In this document: piece by piece, positions 13,921-21,860 of the stretch
Layout: each line of letters begins with the position of its first letter
Numbering within the stretch: the first letter of the stretch is position 1
Assembly (NCBI GenBank): GCA_964558295.1
Contig: CAZLDQ010000067.1
Coordinates: 1-25,794, forward strand
Direction of reading: 5' to 3'
Length of the DNA stretch: 25,794 nucleotides
Origin: JBDKTH01 sp964558295
Lineage (GTDB): Bacteria; Planctomycetota; Planctomycetia; Pirellulales; Thermoguttaceae
The notes under the pieces: model-generated
What the model saw: the letters and a program-made list of their open reading frames with translations, nothing else
Databases searched by the model: none
Told to the model about the DNA's origin: nothing
Program-made: the position numbers and the translations under genes

Positions 13921-15303
13921 ATGAAGCGACGAACGTGGAGCCTACTGGCGACAGGGGTGATCGGAGTGTTGGTCGGCGCTCGCCCACTCTCGGCCTCGGC
14001 GGCCGAAACCGAGACGCCGTGGAAAGCGGGCGTGGCGGTTGTGACGATCACGCCGGACAAGCCGCTCTGGATGGCCGGCTATGCGTCCCGCACCAAGCCG
14101 TCGGAAGGGAAATTCCAGGATCTGCAGGCCAAGGCCCTGGCCGTGGAAGACGCCCAGGGAACGCGGCTGGTGATTCTCACGCTCGATCTGATCGGCATTT
14201 CCCGGGAGCTTCGCGACTTTTTGGAAAAACAGGCTGACGTGCGGTATCAGTTGCCGCGTCAGTCGCTTCTGGTCAACGCCTCGCATACCCATTCCGGTCC
14301 GGTGCTTCAGGCGAAGAAATCGGCGACGTACCCGCTGACGGACGAGCAGATTAGAGAGGTCGAGCAGTATACCGCCAGCCTGCAGGAGAAACTCGTCACC
14401 CTCATCGGCGACGCGCTCAAGGATCTTGCCCCGGCGAAGCTCGGCTATTCGCACGCCCGGGCGGGATTCGCCATGAACCGGCGTCTCCGTACGGACACCG
14501 GCTACCGGATCAGCCCGAACCCGGATGGCCCCGTAGATCATGACGTGCCGGTGCTGCGTGTCGAACGGCCCGACGGCACGCTCCGCGCCGTCGTGTTCGG
14601 CTACGCCTGCCACAACACGACGCTGAGCCTCTACCAGTTCTCGGGCGACTATGCGGGCTATGCGCAGCAGTATCTTGAAGCAGCCCATCCGGGCATGAAG
14701 GCCCTGTTCATGATCGGCTGTGGAGGCGATCAGAACCCCTATCCGCGAAGCACTCTGGAACTGGCCGAGCAGCACGGCCGAACCCTGGCCAATGCGGTCG
14801 AGGCGGCCTTGCTGCCCAAGCCGAGTCCAGTGAGCGGTCCGCTTCGATCGGCCTTGGCCGAGGTGCCGCTCGACTTCGCCCCGGCGCCGAGCCGGGAGGA
14901 ACTGCTCAAGCGGAAGGAGAGCAAGAACCAATACGAACAGCGGCATGCTGCCCTCTTGCTGGCGGAACTGGAGAAGAATGGCAAACTGCGTGCGAGTTAT
15001 CCTTGCCTGATCCAGGTTGTCCAGTTCGGCAAGGATCTGACGATCGTCGCGCTGGCCGGTGAAGTGGTCGTCGACTATTCGCTCCGGCTGAAGCGGGAAC
15101 TGCCTGGCTCGCCGCTCTGGGTTGCCGGCTATTCGAACGAAGTGTTCGGCTACGTTCCTTCGCGCCGTGTGCTGACTGAAGGCGGCTACGAGGGGGGCGG
15201 GGCGATGCTCTACACCTCCCATCCCGGCCCGTTTGCTCCGTCGATCGAAGATCGGATTGTCGACAAGGTGCACGAGTTGGTGCGCAGTCTGCGCACGGAA
15301 TGA
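13921..15303 (+). CDS. Secreted neutral/alkaline ceramidase-fold protein (N-terminal domain only)
   Basis: A 460-residue exported protein; residues 1-28 are a signal peptide ending SASAAE. It matches the neutral ceramidase N-terminal domain: AGVAVVTITPDKPLWMAGY (36-54), the Zn-site run ASHTHSGP with His122/His124 (120-127), YACHNTTL with His231, SGDYAGYAQ and, near the C-terminus, YSNEVFGYVPSRRVLTEGGYEGG, which should carry the last metal ligand. In characterised ceramidases (P. aeruginosa, human) the nucleophile Ser lies in a GDVSPN loop. The equivalent here reads GGDQNPYPR (268-276), with Asn272 where Ser is expected. The C-terminal Ig-like domain of true ceramidases is also absent. A different hydrolytic activity is likely (inference). 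It stands alone and is convergent with the serine hydrolase gene. Confidence 0.85.
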   Translation: MKRRTWSLLATGVIGVLVGARPLSASAAETETPWKAGVAVVTITPDKPLWMAGYASRTKPSEGKFQDLQAKALAVEDAQGTRLVILTLDLIGISRELRDFLEKQADVRYQLPRQSLLVNASHTHSGPVLQAKKSATYPLTDEQIREVEQYTASLQEKLVTLIGDALKDLAPAKLGYSHARAGFAMNRRLRTDTGYRISPNPDGPVDHDVPVLRVERPDGTLRAVVFGYACHNTTLSLYQFSGDYAGYAQQYLEAAHPGMKALFMIGCGGDQNPYPRSTLELAEQHGRTLANAVEAALLPKPSPVSGPLRSALAEVPLDFAPAPSREELLKRKESKNQYEQRHAALLLAELEKNGKLRASYPCLIQVVQFGKDLTIVALAGEVVVDYSLRLKRELPGSPLWVAGYSNEVFGYVPSRRVLTEGGYEGGGAMLYTSHPGPFAPSIEDRIVDKVHELVRSLRTE

Positions 15304-15456
15304 AGACCACACCCCGGTAGAATGCCCGTGACGCTTGACGCACGGTTTTCGTCAACCGATTGGGGTTTCGCCACGGAAAGGAGATTTGTTAAACCACCCA
15401 AACTGCGAAGGGGCACTTCGCCATGGGGGAGTCTCCCTGATGGGCTGGCCTCATTT

Positions 15457-16917
15457 CTAACGCGGTTGGGCAGCGTTTTCGGGTTTTCCGAAAAGGGACT
15501 TGAACAGGCCGGTCCCGAGACGGACACTGAGGCCGCCTTTCCAGGCGGGCAAATCCAGGCCGTTTTGATGCAAGATGAGCTTGGAGATCTCTCCCTGCTT
15601 GTCTTTGACGAACGTGATCCGCGCGTCGACGGCCCGGTAGAAAAACTCGGTTTCCGACTCGGGATAGATCCGTAAGGCCGGTTGGTTGGTGGCCTGAGCC
15701 AAGAGCCGCTCCCCGTCGCGGAAGATGACGATTTCAAAGCCCGGCACCAGCGGATACTTCCCCACGTACTTGTCGAGAGTGGCGGGAGTCAATGGAATCG
15801 GCATGCGGACTTTGAGATGTTGGGCCGGGAGGCCGAGCAGGAGCCGCATCACCTGGCGGCCAAGTGGATCGATCAGCTCGCAGGTCGTGTTGGAGAGGAT
15901 CACGACCCCGACTTTTTGTTCCTTTTCGAAGGCCATGTGGCACTGAAACCCGCCGGTCTGGCCATTGTGCCAGAGGACTTTTTCTTTGGTGTTCAGATGC
16001 CAGCCCAGGGCAATACTCATCGAGTCATTGAGCTCATGGCGGGGCATATGCGTTGTCTCGATTGCCGCCGCGAGCCGGCGGGGCCCCAGGCCGAGATTCG
16101 CCGAGAGGAAGAGCAGCAGATCCTCGGCCGTGGAATGCAAGCCTCCCGCACCGACCAACGCCGCCAAGTCCCAGGCGGGGACGGGCTGGCCGTCGAGGTC
16201 GTGCCCCTGGGCCATTCGCGCGCGGAGCGTCTCACCGAGGGTCACTCGCGTGTCTTGCAGCCCCAGCGGTTCGCAGAGGCGGGTGGAAATCAGCGTTTCA
16301 TAGTCCACGCCGACGCGGCGAGCCAGCGCATGCCCCAAGAGCCCCATGCCGAAGTTGCTGTAGGCATACCGCTGGCCGGGCGTGCTGGCCAACGTGGTCG
16401 TGGCCAGTCCGTCGTAGAGGTCTGCAACGGTGTACTCGACGTACGGGTTGTCGGGATGCGCGGCGATTTGACGGAAGAGATTCTTGGGCAGCCGGGGGAG
16501 TCCGGAGGTGTGCGTGGCCAAATCGATCAACGTAATCTCCCGACCATCCCGCAGGGGAACACGGACCGTCTCGGGCAGTAGCGTGCTGACCGGGTCGTCC
16601 AGCCGGACGAGATCCTCTTGGGCCATCTCGGCCAGCGCCAGGGCTGTAAAGAGCTTGGTCGCCGAACCGATCTCAAAGACCGTGCGTCCGTCGGGCGTTT
16701 GGGAAGAATCGTGGGCGACGCGGCCGTACCCCCACGCCTCGGTGTCCCCCTGGCAATTCAGCCCGACTACCAGGCCCACGACCGAGCCGCTGTCGATCAG
16801 AGGTTTTACCAGTTGGTCCACCTGAGAATGCAGGTCGGCCGTCTGCCAAGCCCGCCCCGGGGAGGTGAGCACCAGGGACAACCACACGCTCCAGGTCAGA
16901 CGGCAGCCGAATCTCAT
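15457..16917 (-). CDS. Exported serine hydrolase, class C beta-lactamase fold
   Basis: A 486-residue protein with an N-terminal signal peptide (cleavage near RAW-QT, about residue 24). The beta-lactamase/transpeptidase-like domain (25-370) has the SxxK nucleophile motif Ser85-Ala-Thr-Lys88, the YxN motif Tyr186-Ser-Asn188 and HNG (317-319) in place of KTG, as in esterases and peptidases of this fold. The C-terminal 100 residues form a beta-rich extension beginning LDKYVGKYPLVPGFEIVIF, similar to the lipocalin-like add-on of such enzymes. It may act as a D-amino-acid peptidase or esterase; antibiotic hydrolysis is not implied. ATG at 16917 has AAGGAAGG about 6 nt upstream. It lies 24 nt after the PQQ-propeller gene and is probably co-transcribed. 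Confidence 0.88.
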   Translation of the reverse strand: MRFGCRLTWSVWLSLVLTSPGRAWQTADLHSQVDQLVKPLIDSGSVVGLVVGLNCQGDTEAWGYGRVAHDSSQTPDGRTVFEIGSATKLFTALALAEMAQEDLVRLDDPVSTLLPETVRVPLRDGREITLIDLATHTSGLPRLPKNLFRQIAAHPDNPYVEYTVADLYDGLATTTLASTPGQRYAYSNFGMGLLGHALARRVGVDYETLISTRLCEPLGLQDTRVTLGETLRARMAQGHDLDGQPVPAWDLAALVGAGGLHSTAEDLLLFLSANLGLGPRRLAAAIETTHMPRHELNDSMSIALGWHLNTKEKVLWHNGQTGGFQCHMAFEKEQKVGVVILSNTTCELIDPLGRQVMRLLLGLPAQHLKVRMPIPLTPATLDKYVGKYPLVPGFEIVIFRDGERLLAQATNQPALRIYPESETEFFYRAVDARITFVKDKQGEISKLILHQNGLDLPAWKGGLSVRLGTGLFKSLFGKPENAAQPR

Positions 16918-16941
16918 AAGCCCTTCCTTAAGCGATGGATG

Positions 16942-18180
16942 TTATTCTCCGATGGCGTAGAGATGCTTCTCGGCGCGGAGATAGATCTGCCCTTGGCTGA
17001 TGGCCGCCGAAGCGTAGCAGTCCTCGCCGAGTTCGTTGGTCGTGACCACGTCGAACTTCGGACCGGGGCGAATGATCGTAGTGACCCCCTTGTCAGAGAG
17101 GAAATGGATCAGCCCGTCGGCCGCGACCGGCGAGGCACTGTAATGCGGGCCGATCCGCTCCATCCAGTACCGTTGACCCGTGGCCGCCTCAAAGCAACTG
17201 GCGATTCCCTTGTCGGAGACGAGCAAGAAATACTTGCCGTCGGCGCTGACGATGGGCGAGGGGACGTAGGCGCAGCCCTTCTGGGTGCGCCAGACGACGT
17301 GCGTATCGGTGACGTTTCCATGCCCATCCGGCCGAATCGCCAGGATGTGATACTCGGGAAACCCGGCCGTCAGGAACAACAGTTGGCCGTTGTCGACCAG
17401 GGAGGCGACGAACTGCTCGGTGGGCCCGTCGATGATCCAGTGCCGCGAGCCGTTGCGTGGGTCGTAGCTGGCCACGCATTTGCTGCCTGAGAGGATCATC
17501 TGCGTGCGTCCGTCGAACTGGCGAATGATCGGCACGCAGTAGCTCCGCGTCTTGTTCTCCCGCGGCGTTTTCCAGACCGTCTTGCCCGAGGTCCGATCCA
17601 GCGCGACGAGGTAGGCGTCGCCGTCGTGATCGCCGTTGACAATCACCAGATTCTCGAACAGCACGATGGAACTCGAGTAACCGTGTATGCTGGAAAACTC
17701 GCCCGGGCGCACGAGCCACCGCTGGTTGCCGGCGAAATCGTAGGCCGCGACGAGCATCTGGCCGCGATCAAGGAACGTCACATAGACCTGCTGGGCGTCG
17801 GTGGCCGGGGTACTGGAGGCGTAGCTGTTCAACGCATGTTTACGTTCCAGCGGCGCGGTCGTCACCACGCGCTGCCAGCGGATCTGGCCGGTGAGCCGAT
17901 CGAGGCAGAGGAGAATCCGCTCCTGACGATCTTCCACGGCCGTGACCAGGAAAATCCGATCCTCCCATACAATCGGCGACGCATGTCCCTTGCCCGGGAT
18001 CTCTGTCTTCCAGGCGATGTTCTCGCCCGCCGGGCCGTTCCAGCGGATTGGAATCTTTGTCTCCCGGCTGGTGCCATCGCCGCGTGGGCCGCGCCAGCCG
18101 GGCCAGTTCTCCGCGTGGGCCGAAAGGATCAGTTGCAGGAGGCAGCAAAACCCAAGTCCAAGAAGCCGCAGAGGTTGCAT
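16942..18180 (-). CDS. Exported PQQ-like beta-propeller protein
   Basis: A 412-residue secreted protein. The signal peptide is residues 1-23 (hydrophobic core LGFCCLLQLILS, cleavage after AHA). The mature start, NWPGWRGPRGDGTSRE, is a hallmark of a large planctomycete PQQ-propeller group. Repeated blade motifs follow, such as IVWEDRIFLVTAVED, LLCLDRLTGQIRWQR, VALDRTSGKTVWKT, CVASYDPRNGSRHW and SCFEAATGQRYW, spaced about 45-50 residues apart, fitting a 7-8 blade BamB-like propeller. A catalytic quinoprotein site is not evident, so a binding or scaffold role is more likely. ATG at 18180 is preferred because it starts the signal peptide; the frame extends to 18258 as a Pro-rich stretch. It has a candidate promoter at 18230-18258 and is followed by the serine hydrolase gene. 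Confidence 0.87.
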   Translation of the reverse strand: MQPLRLLGLGFCCLLQLILSAHAENWPGWRGPRGDGTSRETKIPIRWNGPAGENIAWKTEIPGKGHASPIVWEDRIFLVTAVEDRQERILLCLDRLTGQIRWQRVVTTAPLERKHALNSYASSTPATDAQQVYVTFLDRGQMLVAAYDFAGNQRWLVRPGEFSSIHGYSSSIVLFENLVIVNGDHDGDAYLVALDRTSGKTVWKTPRENKTRSYCVPIIRQFDGRTQMILSGSKCVASYDPRNGSRHWIIDGPTEQFVASLVDNGQLLFLTAGFPEYHILAIRPDGHGNVTDTHVVWRTQKGCAYVPSPIVSADGKYFLLVSDKGIASCFEAATGQRYWMERIGPHYSASPVAADGLIHFLSDKGVTTIIRPGPKFDVVTTNELGEDCYASAAISQGQIYLRAEKHLYAIGE

Positions 18181-18229
18181 GGGGTGTGGTCCAGGGGTTG
18201 GCGGCGGAGGGGGAAGGCAGGCTGCCCCC

Positions 18230-18258
18230 ATCAGAGTCTCGGATCCCGCTGCCGTCAA
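18230..18258 (-). promoter_or_regulatory. Candidate sigma70 promoter for the PQQ-propeller/hydrolase pair
   Basis: On the minus strand TTGACG (18258-18253) and TCTGAT (18235-18230) are separated by 17 nt, matching 5 of 6 and 4 of 6 consensus positions. Transcription would begin near 18222, about 42 nt before the ATG at 18180. It is back-to-back with the plus-strand promoter at 18387. Confidence 0.45.
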
Positions 18259-18386
18259 GTCCCCAGCCAGAATCCTTGCACGAAATGGGGGCGTACGAAC
18301 AAGTCGGTGGCGAGACGCGAGGAAGGGGCAGGATAAACAACATAGGGAAAATCGAGATTACAACACGTCTAGGGGGTTTGCAAAGC

Positions 18387-18416
18387 TTGACCGGTGCGTC
18401 GGGGCGTAACTATACT
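18387..18416 (+). promoter_or_regulatory. Sigma70-type promoter for the secreted unknown protein gene
   Basis: TTGACC (18387-18392) and TATACT (18411-18416) are separated by 18 nt, each matching 5 of 6 consensus positions. The -10 region stands out in GC-rich surroundings. The start site would be near 18423, about 68 nt before the ATG at 18491. It could drive rpmA as well, since no terminator is obvious after the first gene. Confidence 0.6.
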
Positions 18417-18490
18417 AAAGTCTTACTAGGGCCAATGTTCGGGCCAACGGATGTCTTGTCCGCTCCTCTCTGCCGTCGAGAACCTTTGCA

Positions 18491-19414
18491 ATGAATTGCT
18501 CAATCCGCTCTCGCATCGTTTGGCTTGGTGTGTCGTGGTTGACGCTGGCTGGCGTGTTTGCCACCTCCACCAGCTTTGCGCAAACTGAGCAAGCACCCCC
18601 GGCCACCGGTGCCGCAAAGGCGCAACCCTCGCCGTTGTTGCCGACGAGTCGCTATCGCAAGCTGGCCCCGGACGTGTTGAAGACGGTCGATCCGCACACG
18701 GAAGTCAAAGAGACTTTCAGCCGGCACGATGTGGTCGAGTTGCTGGCCGTGGACCCGAACTTCGAATGGGCCAAAGACATCGATTTTCGCCGGGATATTT
18801 GGCATCTGGAATTCAAGTTCAAACCGGTGCGCATGATCTGGGTCGATATCCCGCAGAGCACCGGCCTGATGAAACGCACGTTGATTTGGTATATGGTCTA
18901 TACGGTGACCAATCCCGGTCAGGTTCTCCATCCGGTAAAAGCCGAAGACGGCACCTACCAAGTGGAGACGACCAACCAGCCGATCCGTTTCATCCCCTCG
19001 TTTCTGCTTCACAGTCCGGAATATGACAAGGCCTATCCCGACCGCGTGATTCCGGTGGCCGTCGGTCCGATCCAAACGCGCGAAGACCCGAATCGCCATT
19101 TCGATACCGCGGTGGAGATGGCCTCGCGAGAGATCAAGCCGGGGGAGACGGTTTGGGGGGTGGTCACGTGGGAAGCGATTGATCCGCGGATCGACCGGTT
19201 TTCGGTCTACGTGGGTGGGCTGACGAACGCCTACAAGTGGAAGGACGAGCCCGGGGCCTACAAACCGGGGGATCCGATTGGCAAGGGGCGCCGTCTGGCC
19301 CAAAAGACCCTAAAACTCAACTTCTGGCGTCCGGGAGACGAACACAACCAGCACGATGGAGAAATCCGCTACGGGATTCCTGGAGAGGTTGACTACGAGT
19401 GGGTTTATCGGTAA
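18491..19414 (+). CDS. Secreted protein of unknown function
   Basis: A 307-residue exported protein with a signal peptide at residues 1-30 (hydrophobic VWLGVSWLTLAGVFA, cleavage near SFA-QT). A Pro/Ala/Gln linker follows to about residue 50, then one compact domain to the C-terminus. Notable segments are VELLAVDPNFEWAKDIDFRRDIWHLEFKFKPVRMIWVDIP, LIWYMVYTVTNPG and GETVWGVVTWEAIDPRIDRFSVYVGGLTNAYKW. The alternating pattern and Ig-like phrases (WYMVYTVTNPG) suggest a beta-sandwich. No catalytic motif is visible and I do not recognise a named family, though the style fits planctomycete-specific secreted proteins. It has a good promoter (18387-18416) but no clear Shine-Dalgarno. It lies 188 nt before rpmA, where rplU would be expected in most bacteria. 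Confidence 0.75.
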   Translation: MNCSIRSRIVWLGVSWLTLAGVFATSTSFAQTEQAPPATGAAKAQPSPLLPTSRYRKLAPDVLKTVDPHTEVKETFSRHDVVELLAVDPNFEWAKDIDFRRDIWHLEFKFKPVRMIWVDIPQSTGLMKRTLIWYMVYTVTNPGQVLHPVKAEDGTYQVETTNQPIRFIPSFLLHSPEYDKAYPDRVIPVAVGPIQTREDPNRHFDTAVEMASREIKPGETVWGVVTWEAIDPRIDRFSVYVGGLTNAYKWKDEPGAYKPGDPIGKGRRLAQKTLKLNFWRPGDEHNQHDGEIRYGIPGEVDYEWVYR

Positions 19415-19602
19415 AAAAGAGTGTTTCCGCGCTGGCTTGATGCCAAAGTCGAGGGGGGCTGGGGCGTGGGATCGCCCGGTCTGGCTCCCCCGCATTACCA
19501 CGATCCATCGGACTCTCGGTTGAGTTTTCGTCTGCTCCGGATGGGCTCCAGCCGCCTCAAGGCGCTCTGCCCCCACGACAGACACCTGTTGAGGAGATAC
19601 AC

Positions 19603-19851
19603 ATGGCTCATAAGAAAGGTCAAGGCTCCAGCCGCAACGGACGCGATTCCAACGCCCAGCGTCGCGGTGTGAAGCGGTTTGGCGGCGAATTCGTCCGCTC
19701 CGGCAACATCCTGGTCCGTCAGGTTGGCACCAAGTTCCGCGCCGGTCGGGGCGTAGGGACCGGCAGCGACTGGACCCTGTTCGCTCTGATCGATGGCTAC
19801 GTCCAATTCGACCAGGACGGGCGCCGGGTCAACGTCGTCGCCGCGGTTTAG
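19603..19851 (+). CDS. rpmA: 50S ribosomal protein L27
   Basis: An 82-residue ribosomal protein whose N-terminus reaches toward the peptidyl transferase centre and stabilises tRNA. The start MAHKKGQGSSRNGRDSN is the conserved L27 N-terminus without the cleavable extension found in Firmicutes. GNILVRQVGTKFRAGRGVGTGSDWTLFAL is the family core. ATG at 19603 has a strong Shine-Dalgarno, GAGGAG, 7 nt upstream. Its usual partner rplU (L21) is absent upstream and is replaced by a gene for a secreted unknown protein. A terminator-like hairpin at 19890-19920 separates it from obg. Confidence 0.97.
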   Translation: MAHKKGQGSSRNGRDSNAQRRGVKRFGGEFVRSGNILVRQVGTKFRAGRGVGTGSDWTLFALIDGYVQFDQDGRRVNVVAAV

Positions 19852-19889
19852 GCCGCGAGCGACGCACCACGATCGACCACTCCAGATGA

Positions 19890-19920
19890 GGGGATGATTG
19901 GCAACAATCATCCCCGTTTT
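19890..19920 (+). terminator. Rho-independent terminator/attenuator between rpmA and obg
   Basis: GGGGATGATTG (19890-19900) and CAATCATCCCC (19905-19915) form a perfect 11-bp stem with a GCAA tetraloop, followed by G and four T residues. It begins 38 nt after the rpmA stop and ends 24 nt before the obg ATG. The short T-tract suggests partial termination, which would lower obg relative to rpmA. Confidence 0.75.
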
Positions 19921-19943
19921 CGTAGAATCCCTGGTGGTTCGGT

Positions 19944-20948
19944 ATGTTTGTCGACGAAGTCGAGATCTACGTTCAAGCGGGTAACGGAGGCGATGGATCG
20001 GCCAGCTTCCGGCGCGAGAAGTACGTCCCGCGCGGCGGCCCTGACGGGGGCGACGGGGGCGACGGCGGGAGTGTGATCCTGCTGGCCGAAGAGGGGGTTG
20101 ATAGCCTTGCCCCGTTGAGCCATCGCAAGCACTGGATTGCCAAGCACGGCGAGCCCGGGGGAAGCGCCCAGTGTCACGGGGCCTCGGCCGAGGATCTAGT
20201 GATCCGCGTTCCACCGGGAACGATCATCTACGATGCGGAGCATGGCTTCGTTCTGAAAGACCTGGCTCGGCACGGCGAACAGGTCGTGGTCGCCCAAGGG
20301 GGCAAAGGCGGCAAGGGCAACATCCACTTCAAGTCGTCGATCAATCGGGCGCCGCGTCAGACCACGCCTGGGGGGAAGGGGGAGTCTCGCCGCTTGCGAT
20401 TGGAACTGAAGGTCATCGCCGACGTCGGTCTGATCGGCAAACCGAACGCCGGCAAGAGCACACTTTTGAGTCGCCTGACCCGCGCGCGACCGGAGATTGC
20501 TCCCTATCCGTTCACAACCAAGTATCCGAACCTCGGCCGCGTGCAGATCGGCTACGATCGGACGTTTGTTATCGCCGACATTCCCGGGCTGATCGAAGGG
20601 GCCCACGCCGGGGCCGGCTTGGGCCACGAATTTTTGCGTCACATTCAGCGTGCCGGGCTCCTCGTCCACCTGGTCGAGCCCGAGCCGGTGGACGGCACCG
20701 ACGCGGTGCACAACTATTGGGTCATTCGCCAGGAACTGGAGCAGTTCGATCCCGAGCTGGCCCAGCGTCCCGAGATCATCGCGGTGACCAAGGCCGATTT
20801 GCCTCAGGCGCAGACGGTCCGCGAGCGGCTGGCCGCCGAACGGCCGGACGTTGAGGTGCTGCTAATCTCCGCCGTCACCGGCCAAGGGCTCAACGCCCTG
20901 ATCGGCCAGATCGCCAGACAGCTCTGGACCGAGGAGAAAGCGTGGTGA
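19944..20948 (+). CDS. obg: Obg/CgtA-family GTPase
   Basis: A 334-residue cytoplasmic GTPase involved in late 50S assembly and stress signalling. The glycine-rich Obg domain (residues 1-158) starts MFVDEVEIYVQAGNGGDGSASFRREKYVPRGGP and includes GGKGGKGN. The G domain has G1 GKPNAGKS (165-172), G2 PFTTKYPNLG (189-198), G3 DIPGLIEGA (212-220), G4 TKAD (282-285) and a G5 SA near 308. It ends soon after the G domain, so the variable C-terminal extension of some Obg proteins is absent. ATG at 19944 lacks a good Shine-Dalgarno and lies 24 nt after a hairpin terminator, so expression probably depends on read-through from rpmA or an unseen promoter. Confidence 0.96.
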   Translation: MFVDEVEIYVQAGNGGDGSASFRREKYVPRGGPDGGDGGDGGSVILLAEEGVDSLAPLSHRKHWIAKHGEPGGSAQCHGASAEDLVIRVPPGTIIYDAEHGFVLKDLARHGEQVVVAQGGKGGKGNIHFKSSINRAPRQTTPGGKGESRRLRLELKVIADVGLIGKPNAGKSTLLSRLTRARPEIAPYPFTTKYPNLGRVQIGYDRTFVIADIPGLIEGAHAGAGLGHEFLRHIQRAGLLVHLVEPEPVDGTDAVHNYWVIRQELEQFDPELAQRPEIIAVTKADLPQAQTVRERLAAERPDVEVLLISAVTGQGLNALIGQIARQLWTEEKAW

Positions 20949-20952
20949 AAGA

Positions 20953-21051
20953 AATGCAGAATGACGAATGCAGAATGCTGAATGAAGATCTGTGGTGGCT
21001 CCCCCGCCCGTTCTGCTCCCATTCTGCCTTCTGCCTTCTGCCTTCTGTCTT
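20953..21051. repeat. Inverted arms of degenerate 7-nt tandem repeats between obg and coaX
   Basis: The left arm (20953-20987) is five consecutive heptamers: AATGCAG, AATGACG, AATGCAG, AATGCTG, AATGAAG. The right arm (21024-21051) is CTGCCTT three times then CTGTCTT, preceded by TCCCATT in the same phase. In reverse complement the right arm reads AAGACAG, AAGGCAG three times and AATGGGA, so the arms are related inverted arrays around a 30-35-nt centre. They fill most of the 117-nt gap between the obg stop and the coaX start. Confidence 0.7.
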
Positions 21052-21065
21052 TCGAGTTCCCGTCC

Positions 21066-21860
21066 ATGTCCACTAATCCCTTTCCTCTGGTTGCGGTCGA
21101 TATCGGCAACAGCCGGATGAAGCTAGGGTTGTTTGTTTCTGGAGAAGGGGAGCGATTGCCCGACCCGCAGCGCACGTTGCATGTGGGAGGTAGCGAGGCG
21201 GAGTTGGACGCGATTGGCGACTGGCTGGCCGATGCGTTTGCCACAGGCGGGACCTGGTGGATCGGGAGTGTGAACCGTCCCAGCGCGACGCGACTGGTCA
21301 ACTGGCTGCGCACCCGTCGCGCTGAGGAGGCGGTGACACTCTTGGCCGCCGGGGATTTGCCGCTTCGTGTTGAACTGCCACGTCCCGACATGGTCGGTAT
21401 CGATCGCCTGCTGGACGCCGTGGCCGCCAACCATTTGCGCTCGGCCGATCGCCCGGCCGTGGTGGTTGACGTCGGCTCGGCGGTCACCGTGGACCTGGTC
21501 GCAGCCGACGGAGCTTTTCGCGGCGGGGCAATTCTTCCCGGAATCGCCATGGCGGCCCGGGCGCTGCACACGTTCACCGATCTTCTGCCACTGATCGACG
21601 CGGGAGACTTGACCACGCCTCCACCGCCGCTGGGCACGACCACCGAGTTGGCCATGCAGTCGGGGCTCTTCTGGGGCACCGTCGGCGCGATCCGCCACCT
21701 GGTCGAACTCTTATCGCGCGAGTCGGGATGCGACGCTGAAGTCTTCTTGACCGGCGGCGCCGGGCCGGCTGTCGCCCATCTCTTGGGCCCCTCGGCCCAG
21801 CATGTTCCTCACCTCACATTAGCCGGTATCGCGCGGTGCGCTATGGATTGCCCACGCTAG
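21066..21860 (+). CDS. coaX: Type III pantothenate kinase
   Basis: A 264-residue cytoplasmic enzyme of the ASKHA fold that phosphorylates pantothenate with ATP, the first committed step of CoA synthesis. Family motifs are the phosphate loop DIGNSRMKLG (12-21), the substrate loop PDMVGIDRLLDA (107-118) with catalytic Asp113, VVDVGSAVTVDLV (133-145), GGAILPGI (153-160) and a late FLTGGAGP. Type III enzymes are usually not feedback-inhibited by CoA (family knowledge). ATG at 21066 begins the conserved N-terminus. The frame is open to 20982, but that stretch is the 7-nt repeat array. There is no clear Shine-Dalgarno. The stop codon TAG is inside the left arm of an inverted repeat shared with the convergent glycoside hydrolase gene. 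Confidence 0.93.
   Translation: MSTNPFPLVAVDIGNSRMKLGLFVSGEGERLPDPQRTLHVGGSEAELDAIGDWLADAFATGGTWWIGSVNRPSATRLVNWLRTRRAEEAVTLLAAGDLPLRVELPRPDMVGIDRLLDAVAANHLRSADRPAVVVDVGSAVTVDLVAADGAFRGGAILPGIAMAARALHTFTDLLPLIDAGDLTTPPPPLGTTTELAMQSGLFWGTVGAIRHLVELLSRESGCDAEVFLTGGAGPAVAHLLGPSAQHVPHLTLAGIARCAMDCPR

Noticed and set aside
13942..15312. 456-codon open frame antisense to almost the whole ceramidase-fold gene
   Set aside because: Its translation is Arg/His/Gln-rich with no domain or signal features, and it is exactly what a GC-rich third-position bias produces opposite a real gene with strong motifs.
15335..15421. Two 6-bp hairpins (15335-15355 and 15405-15421) between the convergent ceramidase-fold and serine hydrolase genes
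   Set aside because: Both are short, lack T-tracts and are within what chance gives in GC-rich DNA. They are not called as terminators.
19482..21007. 12-nt sequence TGGCTCCCCCGC occurring at 19482 and 20996
   Set aside because: Repeats of this length are expected by chance in a 25-kb GC-rich window, and the flanks do not match.
20982..21065. N-terminal extension of coaX
   Set aside because: The added codons are the 7-nt repeat array read as protein. The conserved N-terminus begins at 21066.
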